From positions 62,001-126,000 of the forward strand of contig NZ_QWEI01000004.1 in the NCBI RefSeq assembly GCF_003515775.1: a DNA stretch of 64,000 nucleotides, given 5' to 3'. Below, in pieces: positions 1-8,151 of the stretch. The position numbers and the translations under genes are program-made. Position 1 is the stretch's first letter. Each line of letters opens with the position of its first letter. The notes below the pieces were generated by a model, which saw only the letters and a list, made by a program, of their open reading frames with translations, was not told where the DNA came from and ran no database searches. The DNA comes from Ureibacillus yapensis. Lineage in GTDB: Bacteria; Bacillota; Bacilli; Bacillales_A; Planococcaceae.

Positions 1-137
1 TCATAAGTCATGGGAGGAATATCTTCCAACAAGACAAATGAAAATGCAAATACTAGTACAAACAGCAAGGCAGACATAATGGTTAGCCAAGTAGATCCAT
101 ACTCTCTTTTTATGTTGATCGTTTTCCAACAATGCAA
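1..137 (-). CDS. DUF3267-like membrane protein, N-terminal part
   Basis: The gene runs off the left edge; only the first 45 codons are visible. It starts at a TTG (135-137) with an AAAAGGAG ribosome site nine bases upstream. The product begins MHCWKTINIKREYG and is followed by a strongly hydrophobic stretch (about residues 17-38), which fits a membrane helix. The opening resembles DUF3267 proteins that sit beside scoC in Bacillales (from memory of the family). The function is unknown. The call rests on a short fragment. Confidence 0.5.
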   Translation of the reverse strand, partial: MHCWKTINIKREYGSTWLTIMSALLFVLVFAFSFVLLEDIPPMTY

Positions 138-230
138 GAAGGACGACTCCTTTTATGTATTATAGTGAAAACATTTTAAATCAAATAAAAAGAAATTGCC
201 ACTATATTTTATTTTTGTAAGCGAAAACAT

Positions 231-255
231 AAAAAAAGAGTGTATTTCTACACTC
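231..255 (-). terminator. Rho-independent terminator of scoC
   Basis: A seven-base stem, GAGTGTA paired with TACACTC (238-255), is followed on the minus strand by seven T. It lies about 60 bases past the scoC stop. Confidence 0.8.
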
Positions 256-314
256 AGATCATTGCTCGTTATAAATATACTTTTCTTGCTCTTCGCTAAG
301 GTTAATCTGTTAAA

Positions 315-878
315 TTACCTTTTTACAATTAGTCTATCTTCGTTTTCAACAATCGAGTCTTTAAAGTTTTTGAATGACCGTTCAAAAATTTCGATGAATT
401 CTTCACCATAAATGTTGCGAATTACGGCCATCACATCCAAAAATTCCGGAAATCTTCCATATAGTTCTTTTAATGCGAGGGATCCATCAAGAATTGAATG
501 GTGTGTATCGTAATAATGATCGTACATTTCCAGGATTAGCTCCGAACCAATTTCTGTCAGTTCGACATACGTATTTCGTTTGTCGTCGTCGCGTTTGGAA
601 AATTTCAAGTATCCTCTTTCTTCCAGCTTCTTGGAAAAGTTGAATGCTGTTGAAACGTGCATAACACCAAATCTAGCAACATCTGAAATGGAAGCCCCTT
701 TTAAGTGGAAAGCGATCCACAAAATATGGTGCTCATTAATATTCAGTTCATATGGCTTGATCCATTGCTGCCAATCTTTTTCCACTGCTTTCCATAATGC
801 TTTTGACAATTGTGCGATCCGTTGGCTATAAAGCATTGCCTCTTTCATTTTGTATGAATCATCGGACAAATCAAGCAC
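315..878 (-). CDS. scoC: Transition-state regulator ScoC (Hpr), MarR family
   Basis: This is the MarR-type winged-helix repressor that in B. subtilis restrains protease, peptide-uptake and sporulation genes. The 187-residue product contains the near-invariant ScoC core ([20 protein letters not shown], about residues 36-55, then [20 protein letters not shown]) holding the recognition helix. It is slightly shorter than the 203-residue B. subtilis protein, mostly at the acidic C-terminus. The GTG start at 876-878 has AAAGGA six bases upstream; a TTG nine bases further in is the alternative. It is transcribed alone, divergent from nothing nearby, and ends at a clear hairpin. Confidence 0.92.
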   Translation of the reverse strand: MLDLSDDSYKMKEAMLYSQRIAQLSKALWKAVEKDWQQWIKPYELNINEHHILWIAFHLKGASISDVARFGVMHVSTAFNFSKKLEERGYLKFSKRDDDKRNTYVELTEIGSELILEMYDHYYDTHHSILDGSLALKELYGRFPEFLDVMAVIRNIYGEEFIEIFERSFKNFKDSIVENEDRLIVKR

Positions 879-1035
879 CCTCTTTCCTTTACATTATGAA
901 AATATTATAGCAGTAAAAGAAAAAACTTTAAAGTTAGAAAAGTTAAATAATTGAAATTTGCTTGAAAATTGTTATAAATTTCTAAAATACGATTAAAAAA
1001 TACTCTTTTTATACCCATTTTTTAGGTAAAATTAA

Positions 1036-1425
1036 TTACTGAATCTCTTTGGTTTTGCCTTTGTTTTTCTTCAAATCTGATAGATTCTTCTCGATTTCAC
1101 CAATAGAATTCTTTAAATCATCTATTTCTTCTTTTAATTTTTCCGTTTTGGGCGTGATTTCTTGCTTATAAGCAGTAAAGGAACCTTTTAAATCATCAAT
1201 TATTTTAGGTATATTATTTTTCACTTCATTTTTCAGTGTCAAAACAGAATCTTTTACACTTGCTGAACTATTTTTTACTTCATCTATATTGGATTTAGCC
1301 GCTTTGGAAGTTTGGGCGATATTGGATCGCAGTTGTTTTCCGGATTGGGGTGTTGTGAAGAGAATGCCCGCTAGTCCTCCAATGATTCCAGTCGACAGTC
1401 CAATTAAAAAAGGTTTTGCACGCAT
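1036..1425 (-). CDS. YtxH-domain protein (YhaH-like)
   Basis: The 129-residue product has one N-terminal glycine-rich membrane helix (about residues 5-24, FLIGLSTGIIGGLAGILF) followed by a TPQSGK motif typical of YtxH proteins, then a long charged coiled-coil-like tail rich in Lys, Glu and Ser. The start is ATG at 1423-1425, eight bases after AAGGAG; an upstream GTG (1432-1434) overlaps that ribosome site and is unlikely. B. subtilis has the related yhaH in this position, between scoC and trpP. YtxH proteins are general-stress associated; the molecular role is not known. Confidence 0.75.
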   Translation of the reverse strand: MRAKPFLIGLSTGIIGGLAGILFTTPQSGKQLRSNIAQTSKAAKSNIDEVKNSSASVKDSVLTLKNEVKNNIPKIIDDLKGSFTAYKQEITPKTEKLKEEIDDLKNSIGEIEKNLSDLKKNKGKTKEIQ

Positions 1426-1548
1426 ATGTTTCACTCCTTAAATTATGTAACGCTAAAAAATTTAATCTTCTATATAAGTTTTCCTTTTGTTAACTATATT
1501 AAACCACGTTTGGTTAATTAAAAAAAGAAACGAAAAAACTGGAAGACG

Positions 1549-1590
1549 AAAAAAGCATAGACAAAGCCCGTAAAAGACTTTGTCTATGCT
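1549..1590 (-). terminator. Terminator of trpP
   Basis: A 13-bp stem (AGCATAGACAAAG with its complement, 1554-1590) is followed by six T on the minus strand, directly after the trpP stop. Confidence 0.85.
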
Positions 1591-1595
1591 CAATT

Positions 1596-2129
1596 TTAAG
1601 CTTGTGAAACTGACGTGTTGAAATTTGTTCGTTTTAATAGTCTTGTAATGATAGGGAAGATGATGATAAATGCAATTGCATTTAGCGCAACTGCCGGCAA
1701 TACAACAGCGACGAATAATGCAGTAAATGCCGCTCCTCCAGGCAAACCAACCAACATGGACGCCATGGACAGGAATACAGTTCCCGAAAGAATTGTACCG
1801 AGCGCAACCAACACTGCTCCTACTGCAACTTTTTGCGCTAGATGACGCAATGCTGCAACAATGGCAAAGAACACAATACCTGTTACTACTTTGTCGATAA
1901 TATTTGGAACAAATCCACCCGGGAAGGAAGAAAACAGTCCAGATAAAACGCCCGTTGTAATAGCCAATAGGAATGTTTCTTTGAAAGTAGGGAACAGCAA
2001 GATGCCGATAAACATCATTGTCAGCATAAAGTCGGGCTTCATTCCTTCGCCATAGCCTGGAATCACCAAATAAAGCACCGCTCCTACCCCAACTAAAAGC
2101 GCCATTAAAACTAGATTTTTTGTATTCAT
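1596..2129 (-). CDS. trpP: Tryptophan transporter TrpP
   Basis: A hydrophobic 177-residue protein with five or six membrane segments that matches the TrpP/YhaG tryptophan uptake family. It keeps the GYGEGMKPDF motif (about residues 25-34) and an FPGGFVPN loop (about 69-76). In B. subtilis the orthologous gene lies in the same place, between yhaH and hit, and its translation is controlled by the TRAP protein. Here the leader also contains several GAG/TAG triplets (separate entry). A 17-bp-spaced promoter lies about 80 bases upstream. The start ATG at 2127-2129 has a GAGGAGAG site upstream. Confidence 0.88.
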   Translation of the reverse strand: MNTKNLVLMALLVGVGAVLYLVIPGYGEGMKPDFMLTMMFIGILLFPTFKETFLLAITTGVLSGLFSSFPGGFVPNIIDKVVTGIVFFAIVAALRHLAQKVAVGAVLVALGTILSGTVFLSMASMLVGLPGGAAFTALFVAVVLPAVALNAIAFIIIFPIITRLLKRTNFNTSVSQA

Positions 2130-2130
2130 A

Positions 2131-2182
2131 CTCGTAAACTCTCCTCTACAATTCTATGCTCTTCGATTCCTAACGTGCACTC
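2131..2182 (-). promoter_or_regulatory. Possible TRAP-type triplet leader of trpP
   Basis: The transcript between promoter and start codon carries GAG or TAG triplets at 2131, 2139-2143, 2144-2148, 2154, 2159, 2170 and 2180 (complement positions), one overlapping the ribosome site. TRAP targets are GAG/UAG repeats usually two or three bases apart; here the gaps are 2-8 bases, so the match is loose. The inference rests mainly on the known TRAP control of trpP in B. subtilis. Confidence 0.25.
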
Positions 2183-2207
2183 ATTGCCGTTAGCGAAACT
2201 TAACTTG

Positions 2208-2236
2208 ATTTTAATCGGTATATAAGTATTTTGCAA
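2208..2236 (-). promoter_or_regulatory. Sigma-A promoter for trpP
   Basis: On the minus strand TTGCAA (2231-2236) is separated by 17 bases from TAAAAT (2208-2213). Transcription would begin near 2201. Confidence 0.6.
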
Positions 2237-2281
2237 CAACATATAATAGAATACTAAATAGGAAAACCGATACTATTTAAC

Positions 2282-2710
2282 TTAGTTGTTGTTCAACTTT
2301 TCATTAATTTCCGCCGCAATGGATTGCAGAATTTCCGGCGTGAATTCACCTTGTTTCGTTTCCCATTTCATTTTTAACCCATCTGTTTCATCGTAACGTG
2401 GGATGAAATGCAGGTGATAGTGGAAAACAGACTGTCCTGCAAAAGCGCCATTATTATTCAATGTGTTCATTCCTTGTGGATTGAAAGCCGCTTTAATGGC
2501 ATTGGCAATTTTGGGTGCTACCGCATAAAGATTTCTTGCCACATCTTCCGGCATCTCAAATAAATCTTGTACATGCTGTTTTGGGACAAGCAGCGTGTGT
2601 CCTTTTGTCAGAGGTGAAACATCCATGAAGGCATAAACGTTTTCATCTTCGTAGACTTTTGTACTTGGAATTGATCCATCAATAATTTTGCAAAAAATGC
2701 ACTCACTCAT
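2282..2710 (-). CDS. hit: HIT-family nucleotide hydrolase (Hit)
   Basis: A 142-residue histidine-triad protein. The catalytic triad is HYHLH at residues 97-101, followed by FIPRY. Two N-terminal cysteines (C4, C7) fit the zinc site of the HinT/Hit branch. Family members hydrolyse AMP-linked substrates such as purine nucleoside phosphoramidates; the in vivo substrate is unknown. The start ATG has GAAAGGAT upstream. It is divergent from ecsA, as in B. subtilis. Confidence 0.92.
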   Translation of the reverse strand: MSECIFCKIIDGSIPSTKVYEDENVYAFMDVSPLTKGHTLLVPKQHVQDLFEMPEDVARNLYAVAPKIANAIKAAFNPQGMNTLNNNGAFAGQSVFHYHLHFIPRYDETDGLKMKWETKQGEFTPEILQSIAAEINEKLNNN

Positions 2711-2840
2711 GTGTAGCCATCCTTTCGAATTTCACCATAGATGATGAGAAATCATGTTTTTCTTACATTTTACCATATGATAACTGAATCCATTCGCATT
2801 TTTTGTTAAACTGTAGAAAGAATAGGAGTGACGTAAAATA

Positions 2841-3581
2841 ATGACAGTATTGCAACTAACGAACGTTACAGGCGGATATACACGAAAGCCGGTAATCAAG
2901 GAACTTTCTTTTACAATCGGTGAAGGAGAACTAGTTGGGTTAATCGGATTGAATGGTGCCGGAAAAAGTACGACGATTAAGCATATTATCGGGACACTCC
3001 TGCCTCAAAATGGGGAAATCCGATTGAATGGGGTCACGCTGAATGAAAATTTAAACCAGTACCGTTCTTCATTTTCATTTATACCTGAAACACCTGTTTT
3101 ATATGATGAATTAACATTGAAAGAGCATTTGGAATTAACGGCAATGGCCTATGGAATAGACCGGCAAACATTGAAATCACGGTCGGAAGTGCTGTTGAAA
3201 GAGTTCCGGATGGAAAAAAGGCTCAATTGGTTTCCATCCCACTTTTCAAAAGGAATGCGCCAAAAAGTAATGATCATGTGTGCGTTTTTGGTAGATCCAC
3301 AATTATATATTATCGATGAACCGTTTGTCGGGTTGGATCCACTTGGTATCCAATCGTTGCTCGATCAGATGGATGAGAAGAAAAAAGCGGGTGCTTCCAT
3401 CTTAATGTCGACGCACATTTTATCAACTGCGGAAAAGCATTGTGACCGAATTATTTTATTGCATGAAGGACGAGTTCGAGCACAAGGAACGATGAATGAT
3501 TTGCGACGCGCCTTCAAAATGCCCGATGCGACATTGGACGATTTGTATATCGCCATGACGAAGGAGCAAGACAATGAATAA
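2841..3581 (+). CDS. ecsA: ABC transporter ATP-binding protein EcsA
   Basis: A 246-residue ABC ATPase. Walker A is GLNGAGKST (36-44), the signature is FSKGMRQK (135-142) and Walker B with the catalytic glutamate is LYIIDEP (155-161). It overlaps ecsB by eight bases, so the two are translationally coupled. In B. subtilis EcsAB affects exoprotein secretion, competence and intramembrane proteolysis by RasP, and EcsAB is linked to peptide pheromone export in relatives. ecsC, the third gene of the B. subtilis operon, is absent here. Confidence 0.92.
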   Translation: MTVLQLTNVTGGYTRKPVIKELSFTIGEGELVGLIGLNGAGKSTTIKHIIGTLLPQNGEIRLNGVTLNENLNQYRSSFSFIPETPVLYDELTLKEHLELTAMAYGIDRQTLKSRSEVLLKEFRMEKRLNWFPSHFSKGMRQKVMIMCAFLVDPQLYIIDEPFVGLDPLGIQSLLDQMDEKKKAGASILMSTHILSTAEKHCDRIILLHEGRVRAQGTMNDLRRAFKMPDATLDDLYIAMTKEQDNE

Positions 3582-4776
3582 TTTGCAGGAAGTTTGGTCA
3601 AAGCGATTCAATCATTATATGAATGAAGTGCAAAAATATATGCGCTTTGTATTCACCGGACATTTGGCGCTAGTGTTCGTTTTTGTGCTTGGTGCGTTGG
3701 GCTACCAATATAGCGAATGGTTGGAAGCAGTAGATGACACGTTTCCGGCAGAGTGGGTTGTGGCATCCGTAGTGGGCTTCATTATGGCATTAAGCCGTCC
3801 AGTTACTTTGCTTCGGGAACCGGATCAGGTGTATTTATTGCCTTTGGAATCCAAGATGCCTTTCTATTTTAAAAAAGCTTTAACTTATACACTTTGGTCA
3901 CAAATAGGGCTGGTCGTGATTCTTTATCTTGTAGCGGTTCCGTTATTAAGGACAGTTACGGAACTATCATCATCTCAAATTTGGTTAATCCTCATTGTCA
4001 TCATTATTTTAAAATATTTAAATGTTCATATAGAATTCAATTATCGTTATGCCAACCGTGGGGGCAACCTGCTAATCGATCGAATTGCGAGGATGTTTCT
4101 TTCAATACTTGCAATCGAATCAGCACTAACGTTGTCTTATAGCTTTGTAATCATTTTGCTTGTCTTGCTGATTGCTTATAACAGTGCTTTGGCCAAGAAA
4201 GTGAAGGAGCAACCCATCCCCTATGAACATTTTGTCAAAGCAGAACAAAACCGCATGATGGGATTCTACCGATTTGCCAACTATTTTACGGATGTTCCGC
4301 ATCTGCATGGGTCCATTCGTCGAAGAAACTGGCTGAATTTCGTTTATAATCTTGTGCCGTATAGCCAAAAAAGCGCACAAAGTTATTTAGTCTACCGTAC
4401 GTTCATCCGGACAGATGACCATTTTTATTTGTGGGTGCGATTAACGGCCATTTCCGCTATAGTTGCATTATTCGTTAATATTCCGATGATCACATGGATT
4501 GTTGCAGCGGCTTTGGCCTTTGCTACAACGATTCAATTAAAATACGCGTTATTATCATCGGGTGATTTTCGCATGGATCGGCTCTATCCAATTGAGCCAA
4601 ATCAAAGAAACCAGGCGGTACGCAAAGTATTGCGTCTTTTCATGGTCATTCAAGCGGTCATAGTAATGCTTTGTTCAATTGGACAACCTCTATTTTTCAT
4701 ACCGGCCCTTATCATCATTGCTGTAAGTGAAGCAACATACGTGATGACAAAGGATCCGTCGGTAGAAACAGAATAA
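3574..4776 (+). CDS. ecsB: ABC transporter permease EcsB
   Basis: A 400-residue integral membrane protein with several hydrophobic helices (for example about residues 28-46, 62-78, 107-128 and 185-200) and a short soluble middle region. Length and partner match EcsB (about 408 residues). The start overlaps the last codons of ecsA. A terminator hairpin follows at once, so the operon is ecsAB only. Confidence 0.9.
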   Translation: MNNLQEVWSKRFNHYMNEVQKYMRFVFTGHLALVFVFVLGALGYQYSEWLEAVDDTFPAEWVVASVVGFIMALSRPVTLLREPDQVYLLPLESKMPFYFKKALTYTLWSQIGLVVILYLVAVPLLRTVTELSSSQIWLILIVIIILKYLNVHIEFNYRYANRGGNLLIDRIARMFLSILAIESALTLSYSFVIILLVLLIAYNSALAKKVKEQPIPYEHFVKAEQNRMMGFYRFANYFTDVPHLHGSIRRRNWLNFVYNLVPYSQKSAQSYLVYRTFIRTDDHFYLWVRLTAISAIVALFVNIPMITWIVAAALAFATTIQLKYALLSSGDFRMDRLYPIEPNQRNQAVRKVLRLFMVIQAVIVMLCSIGQPLFFIPALIIIAVSEATYVMTKDPSVETE

Positions 4777-4786
4777 ATTTTGGAAG

Positions 4787-4823
4787 AAGTACTTTAAAGC
4801 AATTTGCTTTTTAGTGCTTTTTT
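4787..4823 (+). terminator. Terminator of ecsAB
   Basis: An imperfect 16-bp stem with an AAAGCAA/TTGCTTT apex is followed by a run of six T. Confidence 0.7.
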
Positions 4824-4846
4824 GTTTGTGTAAGAATCTTGAAGGG

Positions 4847-5280
4847 GGAGAAGTGCTTTTGCAGAGGAGGTCTCTAGTGTATAGCGCTACATGTGGATGA
4901 TGAAGGGCAAACGGGGGAGGATTCATCAGTGCAAAGCGCTTCAAGCGGGCGATGAAGTGCAAATCAACACGAATTCTCAAGTGAAAAGCGTTTCATGCGG
5001 GTGATGAAGTGCAAACGGGGGAGCATTCATCAATGTAAAGCGCTTCATAAGCCCGATGAACTGCAAATCAACACGAACCCCCAAGTGAAAAGCACTTCAT
5101 GCAGGCGATGAAGTGCAAATCAACACGAATCCTCAAATGAAAAGCGCTTCATAACCCCGATGAACTGCAAATCAACACGAATCTCCAAATGAAAAGCCCT
5201 TCCCAAACCCCATGAAATCCACATCAAAATAAACTCCATAAGAAAAAGCCTTCACCATACCGATGAAGACATCTTTCTTA
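4847..5280. repeat. 52-bp tandem array A
   Basis: A degenerate tandem repeat fills the space between the convergent genes ecsB and hmoB. The unit begins GATGAAGTGCAAATC and its anchors lie at 4899, 4951, 5003, 5055, 5107, 5159, 5211 and 5262, that is 52, 52, 52, 52, 52, 52 and 51 bases apart, with a weaker copy at about 4848. Each unit junction is an inverted repeat; the best one is GCACTTCAT, seven bases, ATGAAGTGC (5092-5116). The unit is not a multiple of three and reading frames break, so it is not coding. Copies decay toward the right end. Confidence 0.92.
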
Positions 5281-5284
5281 AAAT

Positions 5285-5803
5285 TTATTCTTGTTCAGAT
5301 AGTTTTCCAGAGTAAGTAGTAACATAGCTAGCGGCATTGAAAATGTTTTGTTTTTTCACGCCAGGTGTGGCTTGGTCCGGCTTGCTATGAGCTTCTTTAA
5401 AGGCTTTTGAATTTTTCCATGCTTCATAAGACTGGGGACCGGTCCACTGTGTAAGGACAACATAGGTGTCGGAACCAATTGGACGCAGCAATCGATAGGC
5501 AATAAAACCCGGTTCGTTTTCGATGGCTCCTGCTCGATTTAAAAAGCGGTTTTCAAAGATGGGTCTTCCTTCTTCTGAAACGGGGATATTATTTAGTACA
5601 AAGTAGCCGGACTGTTGTATATCATTTACGTGATCAATAACCTCGTATTTGCGTGGTGTGGCAAAGAGAGTTTTTCCTTCCGTCTCATGAAGCAGCATAG
5701 AACTTCCCGAGCCGTGCAAAACAATCATCTGTTCCTTCGGCAAATATTTCTTTCTCATGGATTCCATGTATTCTGGAGTTCCAGATGTCAAATAAATAAA
5801 CAT
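5285..5803 (-). CDS. hmoB: Haem-degrading monooxygenase HmoB
   Basis: A 172-residue protein with a B. subtilis HmoB-like N-terminal region (about 1-65) and a C-terminal antibiotic-biosynthesis-monooxygenase fold. Key stretches are VLNNIPVSEEGRPIFENRF and NEPGFIAYRLLRP, then VVLTQW and KEAHSK. HmoB opens haem to release iron under limiting iron. I chose the ATG at 5801-5803 because the product then aligns with HmoB from its first residue and the GAGAGGGG site is well spaced; an ATG at 5807-5809 is too close. Its place beside hemE mirrors B. subtilis, except that pbpF is missing between them. Confidence 0.87.
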   Translation of the reverse strand: MFIYLTSGTPEYMESMRKKYLPKEQMIVLHGSGSSMLLHETEGKTLFATPRKYEVIDHVNDIQQSGYFVLNNIPVSEEGRPIFENRFLNRAGAIENEPGFIAYRLLRPIGSDTYVVLTQWTGPQSYEAWKNSKAFKEAHSKPDQATPGVKKQNIFNAASYVTTYSGKLSEQE

Positions 5804-5910
5804 AAACATTACCCCTCTCTATAAAATTCCCTTCCCTTTTTAATAAGAACAAAACCCTGAATTTTTGTCAAAACTTATGAATGCAAAACCCGTGGCGAAA
5901 GGACAAATTT

Positions 5911-5939
5911 ATGACATTTAGTTTATATAACTATACAAT
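5911..5939 (+). promoter_or_regulatory. Promoter for hemEHY
   Basis: ATGACA (5911-5916), 17 bases, TACAAT (5934-5939). The leader that follows is about 170 bases and holds two small hairpins (around 6053-6070 and 6071-6087). Confidence 0.55.
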
Positions 5940-6115
5940 ATGGCGGTAAAAGTATATATTGGAAATCGGATATCAATGTACCATTTTAGTTGGATAAAGA
6001 GTGTGCTGCTGTTTCTATTTTATTAGAATTAAGCGCGAAAAAACAGATAGGCTCGAGCCGAAAATCGAGTCCCACTACAGAAAGTGGAGCAATTTTTGAG
6101 GGGAAGGTACACACA

Positions 6116-7165
6116 ATGAAAGCGATTAACGATACATTATTGCGTGCTGCAAAAGGAGAGCGTACGGAATACACGCCCGTATGGTATATGCGTCAAGCTG
6201 GCCGTTCTCAACCTGAATACCGAAAAATTAAAGAACAATATTCACTTGAAGAAATTACGCATCAGCCGGAACTATGTGCTTATGTAACAAGATTGCCTGT
6301 TGAAAACTACAATGTAGATGCAGCCATTTTATATAAAGATATTGTAACGCCTCTACCTGGGATGGGAATTGACGTTAAAATTAAATCCGGTGTCGGTCCC
6401 GTCATTTCCAATCCGATCCGTACAGTAGCAGACGTTGAAAAACTGGGTGAATTCAATGCGAAAGAGCATACACCGTTTGTATTGGATACGATTAAATTAT
6501 TAACGGAAGAACAGCTGAATGTCCCGTTGATTGGCTTTGCAGGTGCACCGTTCACTTTGGCAAGTTATATGATTGAAGGCGGACCTTCAAAAAATTACAA
6601 CAAAACGAAATCGTTTATGGTGTCCGAGCCGAAAGCGTGGTTTGCTTTAATGGACAAACTGGCTGACATGATTATTGCGGATGTTACAGCGCAAATTGAC
6701 GCGGGTGCAAAAGCGATTCAAGTATTTGATTCATGGGTTGGCGCTTTGAACGTCGAAGATTACCGTGTTTTCATTAAACCGGTGATGACGCGAATCTTTG
6801 GAGAATTGCGAAAAGAAAACGTGCCTTTAATTCAATTTGGAGTGGGTGCAAGTCATTTGGTTAACGAGTGGAACGACCTTCCGATTGATGTGGTTGGCCT
6901 CGATTGGCGTATGCCGATTCGCAAAGCCCGCGAGTTGGGGGTCAATAAACCGGTACAAGGAAACCTTGATCCAGCTTTGCTTTTAGCGGACTGGTCCGTG
7001 ATCGAGCAACGTACAAAAGATATTATCGATCAAGGGCTTGAAGTACCTGGCCACATTTTCAATCTGGGCCATGGCGTATTTCCGGAAGTCAACCCGGATG
7101 TGCTAAAGCGATTAACGGCATTTATTCACGAGTATAGCCGCGAGCGTGTAAGTCAGCTAGGTTAA
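6116..7165 (+). CDS. hemE: Uroporphyrinogen decarboxylase HemE
   Basis: Removes the four acetate carboxyls of uroporphyrinogen III to give coproporphyrinogen III in the cytoplasm. The 349-residue product carries the two family signatures, [16 protein letters not shown] near the N-terminus (about 21-36) and [17 protein letters not shown] in the middle. The start ATG at 6116 follows AGGGGAAGG; the open frame continues upstream but would add about 42 residues with no family match. First gene of hemE-hemH-hemY. Confidence 0.95.
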   Translation: MKAINDTLLRAAKGERTEYTPVWYMRQAGRSQPEYRKIKEQYSLEEITHQPELCAYVTRLPVENYNVDAAILYKDIVTPLPGMGIDVKIKSGVGPVISNPIRTVADVEKLGEFNAKEHTPFVLDTIKLLTEEQLNVPLIGFAGAPFTLASYMIEGGPSKNYNKTKSFMVSEPKAWFALMDKLADMIIADVTAQIDAGAKAIQVFDSWVGALNVEDYRVFIKPVMTRIFGELRKENVPLIQFGVGASHLVNEWNDLPIDVVGLDWRMPIRKARELGVNKPVQGNLDPALLLADWSVIEQRTKDIIDQGLEVPGHIFNLGHGVFPEVNPDVLKRLTAFIHEYSRERVSQLG

Positions 7166-7201
7166 TGGTAAATCAGCAAACTAAAATCTGAGGTGAAAAA
7201 A

Positions 7202-8134
7202 GTGAAACCTGTTCGTGGATTATTGGTAATGGCATATGGAACACCTTATAAAGAAGAAGATATTGAAAGATATTACACTCATATTCGTCATGGCCGCAAG
7301 CCTTCCGAGGAGCATCTGGATGACTTGAAAAGCCGCTACAAAGCGATTGGCGGAATATCTCCACTGGCTGAAATGACAAAAAAACAAGCCCAGGCGCTGG
7401 AAGCTCGCTTAAATGAAGTGCAGGATGAAGTGGAATATAAATTATATATTGGCTTAAAACATATTGAACCGTTTATTGAAGATGCGGTAGAATCAATGGT
7501 AAAAGATGGTATTGAGGAAGCGATTTCAATCGTCTTGGCGCCGCACTTCTCAACATTCTCCATTAAATCGTACAATGGCCGTGCAAAAGAAACGATTGAA
7601 CAATTGGGCAGTACCATGAAATTAACTTCTGTAGAATCATGGTATTACCAGCCAAAGTTCATTGAATACTGGAAACAAGCTGTAAATAATGCATTTGCGG
7701 AAATGACGGAAGAGGAACGCGAAAAAGCATGCTTAATCGTTTCGAACCACTCCTTGCCGGAAAAAATTAAACAAGCAGGCGATCCATATGAAGAACAATT
7801 AGTCGAAACCGCTCGTTTAATTCAGGAAGCAACAGGGGTAGAAAATGTGGAAGTTGGCTGGCAATCGGCTGGACAAACGCCGGAACCATGGCTCGGACCT
7901 GACGTGCAAGATTTAACGCGCGAACTTTTTGAAGAGAAAGGTTTCCGTTCATTTGTTTATGTCCCGGTAGGTTTTGTCACTGAACATTTGGAAGTGCTTT
8001 ATGATAATGATTATGAATGCAAAGTGGTATGTGAAGAGCTTGGAGCAAACTATCGCCGTCCTCCTATGCCGAATACACATCCTTTATTCATAGATGCGAT
8101 GGTAGATGCCATTTATAATAAACTGGCGAATTAA
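7202..8134 (+). CDS. hemH: Coproporphyrin III ferrochelatase HemH (CpfC)
   Basis: Inserts iron into coproporphyrin III in the Gram-positive haem route. With the GTG start at 7202 (six bases after GAGGTG) the product is 310 residues, equal to the B. subtilis enzyme. Visible family features include [19 protein letters not shown] at the N-terminus, the metal-site histidine in SNHSLPEK and the glutamate in [13 protein letters not shown]. An in-frame GTG at 7193 overlaps the ribosome site and is rejected. It lies 36 bases after hemE. Confidence 0.95.
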   Translation: MKPVRGLLVMAYGTPYKEEDIERYYTHIRHGRKPSEEHLDDLKSRYKAIGGISPLAEMTKKQAQALEARLNEVQDEVEYKLYIGLKHIEPFIEDAVESMVKDGIEEAISIVLAPHFSTFSIKSYNGRAKETIEQLGSTMKLTSVESWYYQPKFIEYWKQAVNNAFAEMTEEEREKACLIVSNHSLPEKIKQAGDPYEEQLVETARLIQEATGVENVEVGWQSAGQTPEPWLGPDVQDLTRELFEEKGFRSFVYVPVGFVTEHLEVLYDNDYECKVVCEELGANYRRPPMPNTHPLFIDAMVDAIYNKLAN

Positions 8135-8151
8135 ATCATGTAGGAAGTGTG

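Noticed and set aside
196-411. Plus-strand 71-codon frame over the scoC 3' end
   Set aside because: It lies opposite scoC and its terminator, has no ribosome site and reads as low-complexity hydrophobic sequence.
4847-5280. Array A (and B, C, D) as CRISPR arrays
   Set aside because: The whole unit repeats in degenerate form; there is no split into identical repeats and unique spacers, and no cas gene is near.
7336-7617. Antisense frames over hem, his and glycolytic genes
   Set aside because: They mirror strongly coding sequence on the other strand and lack ribosome sites.
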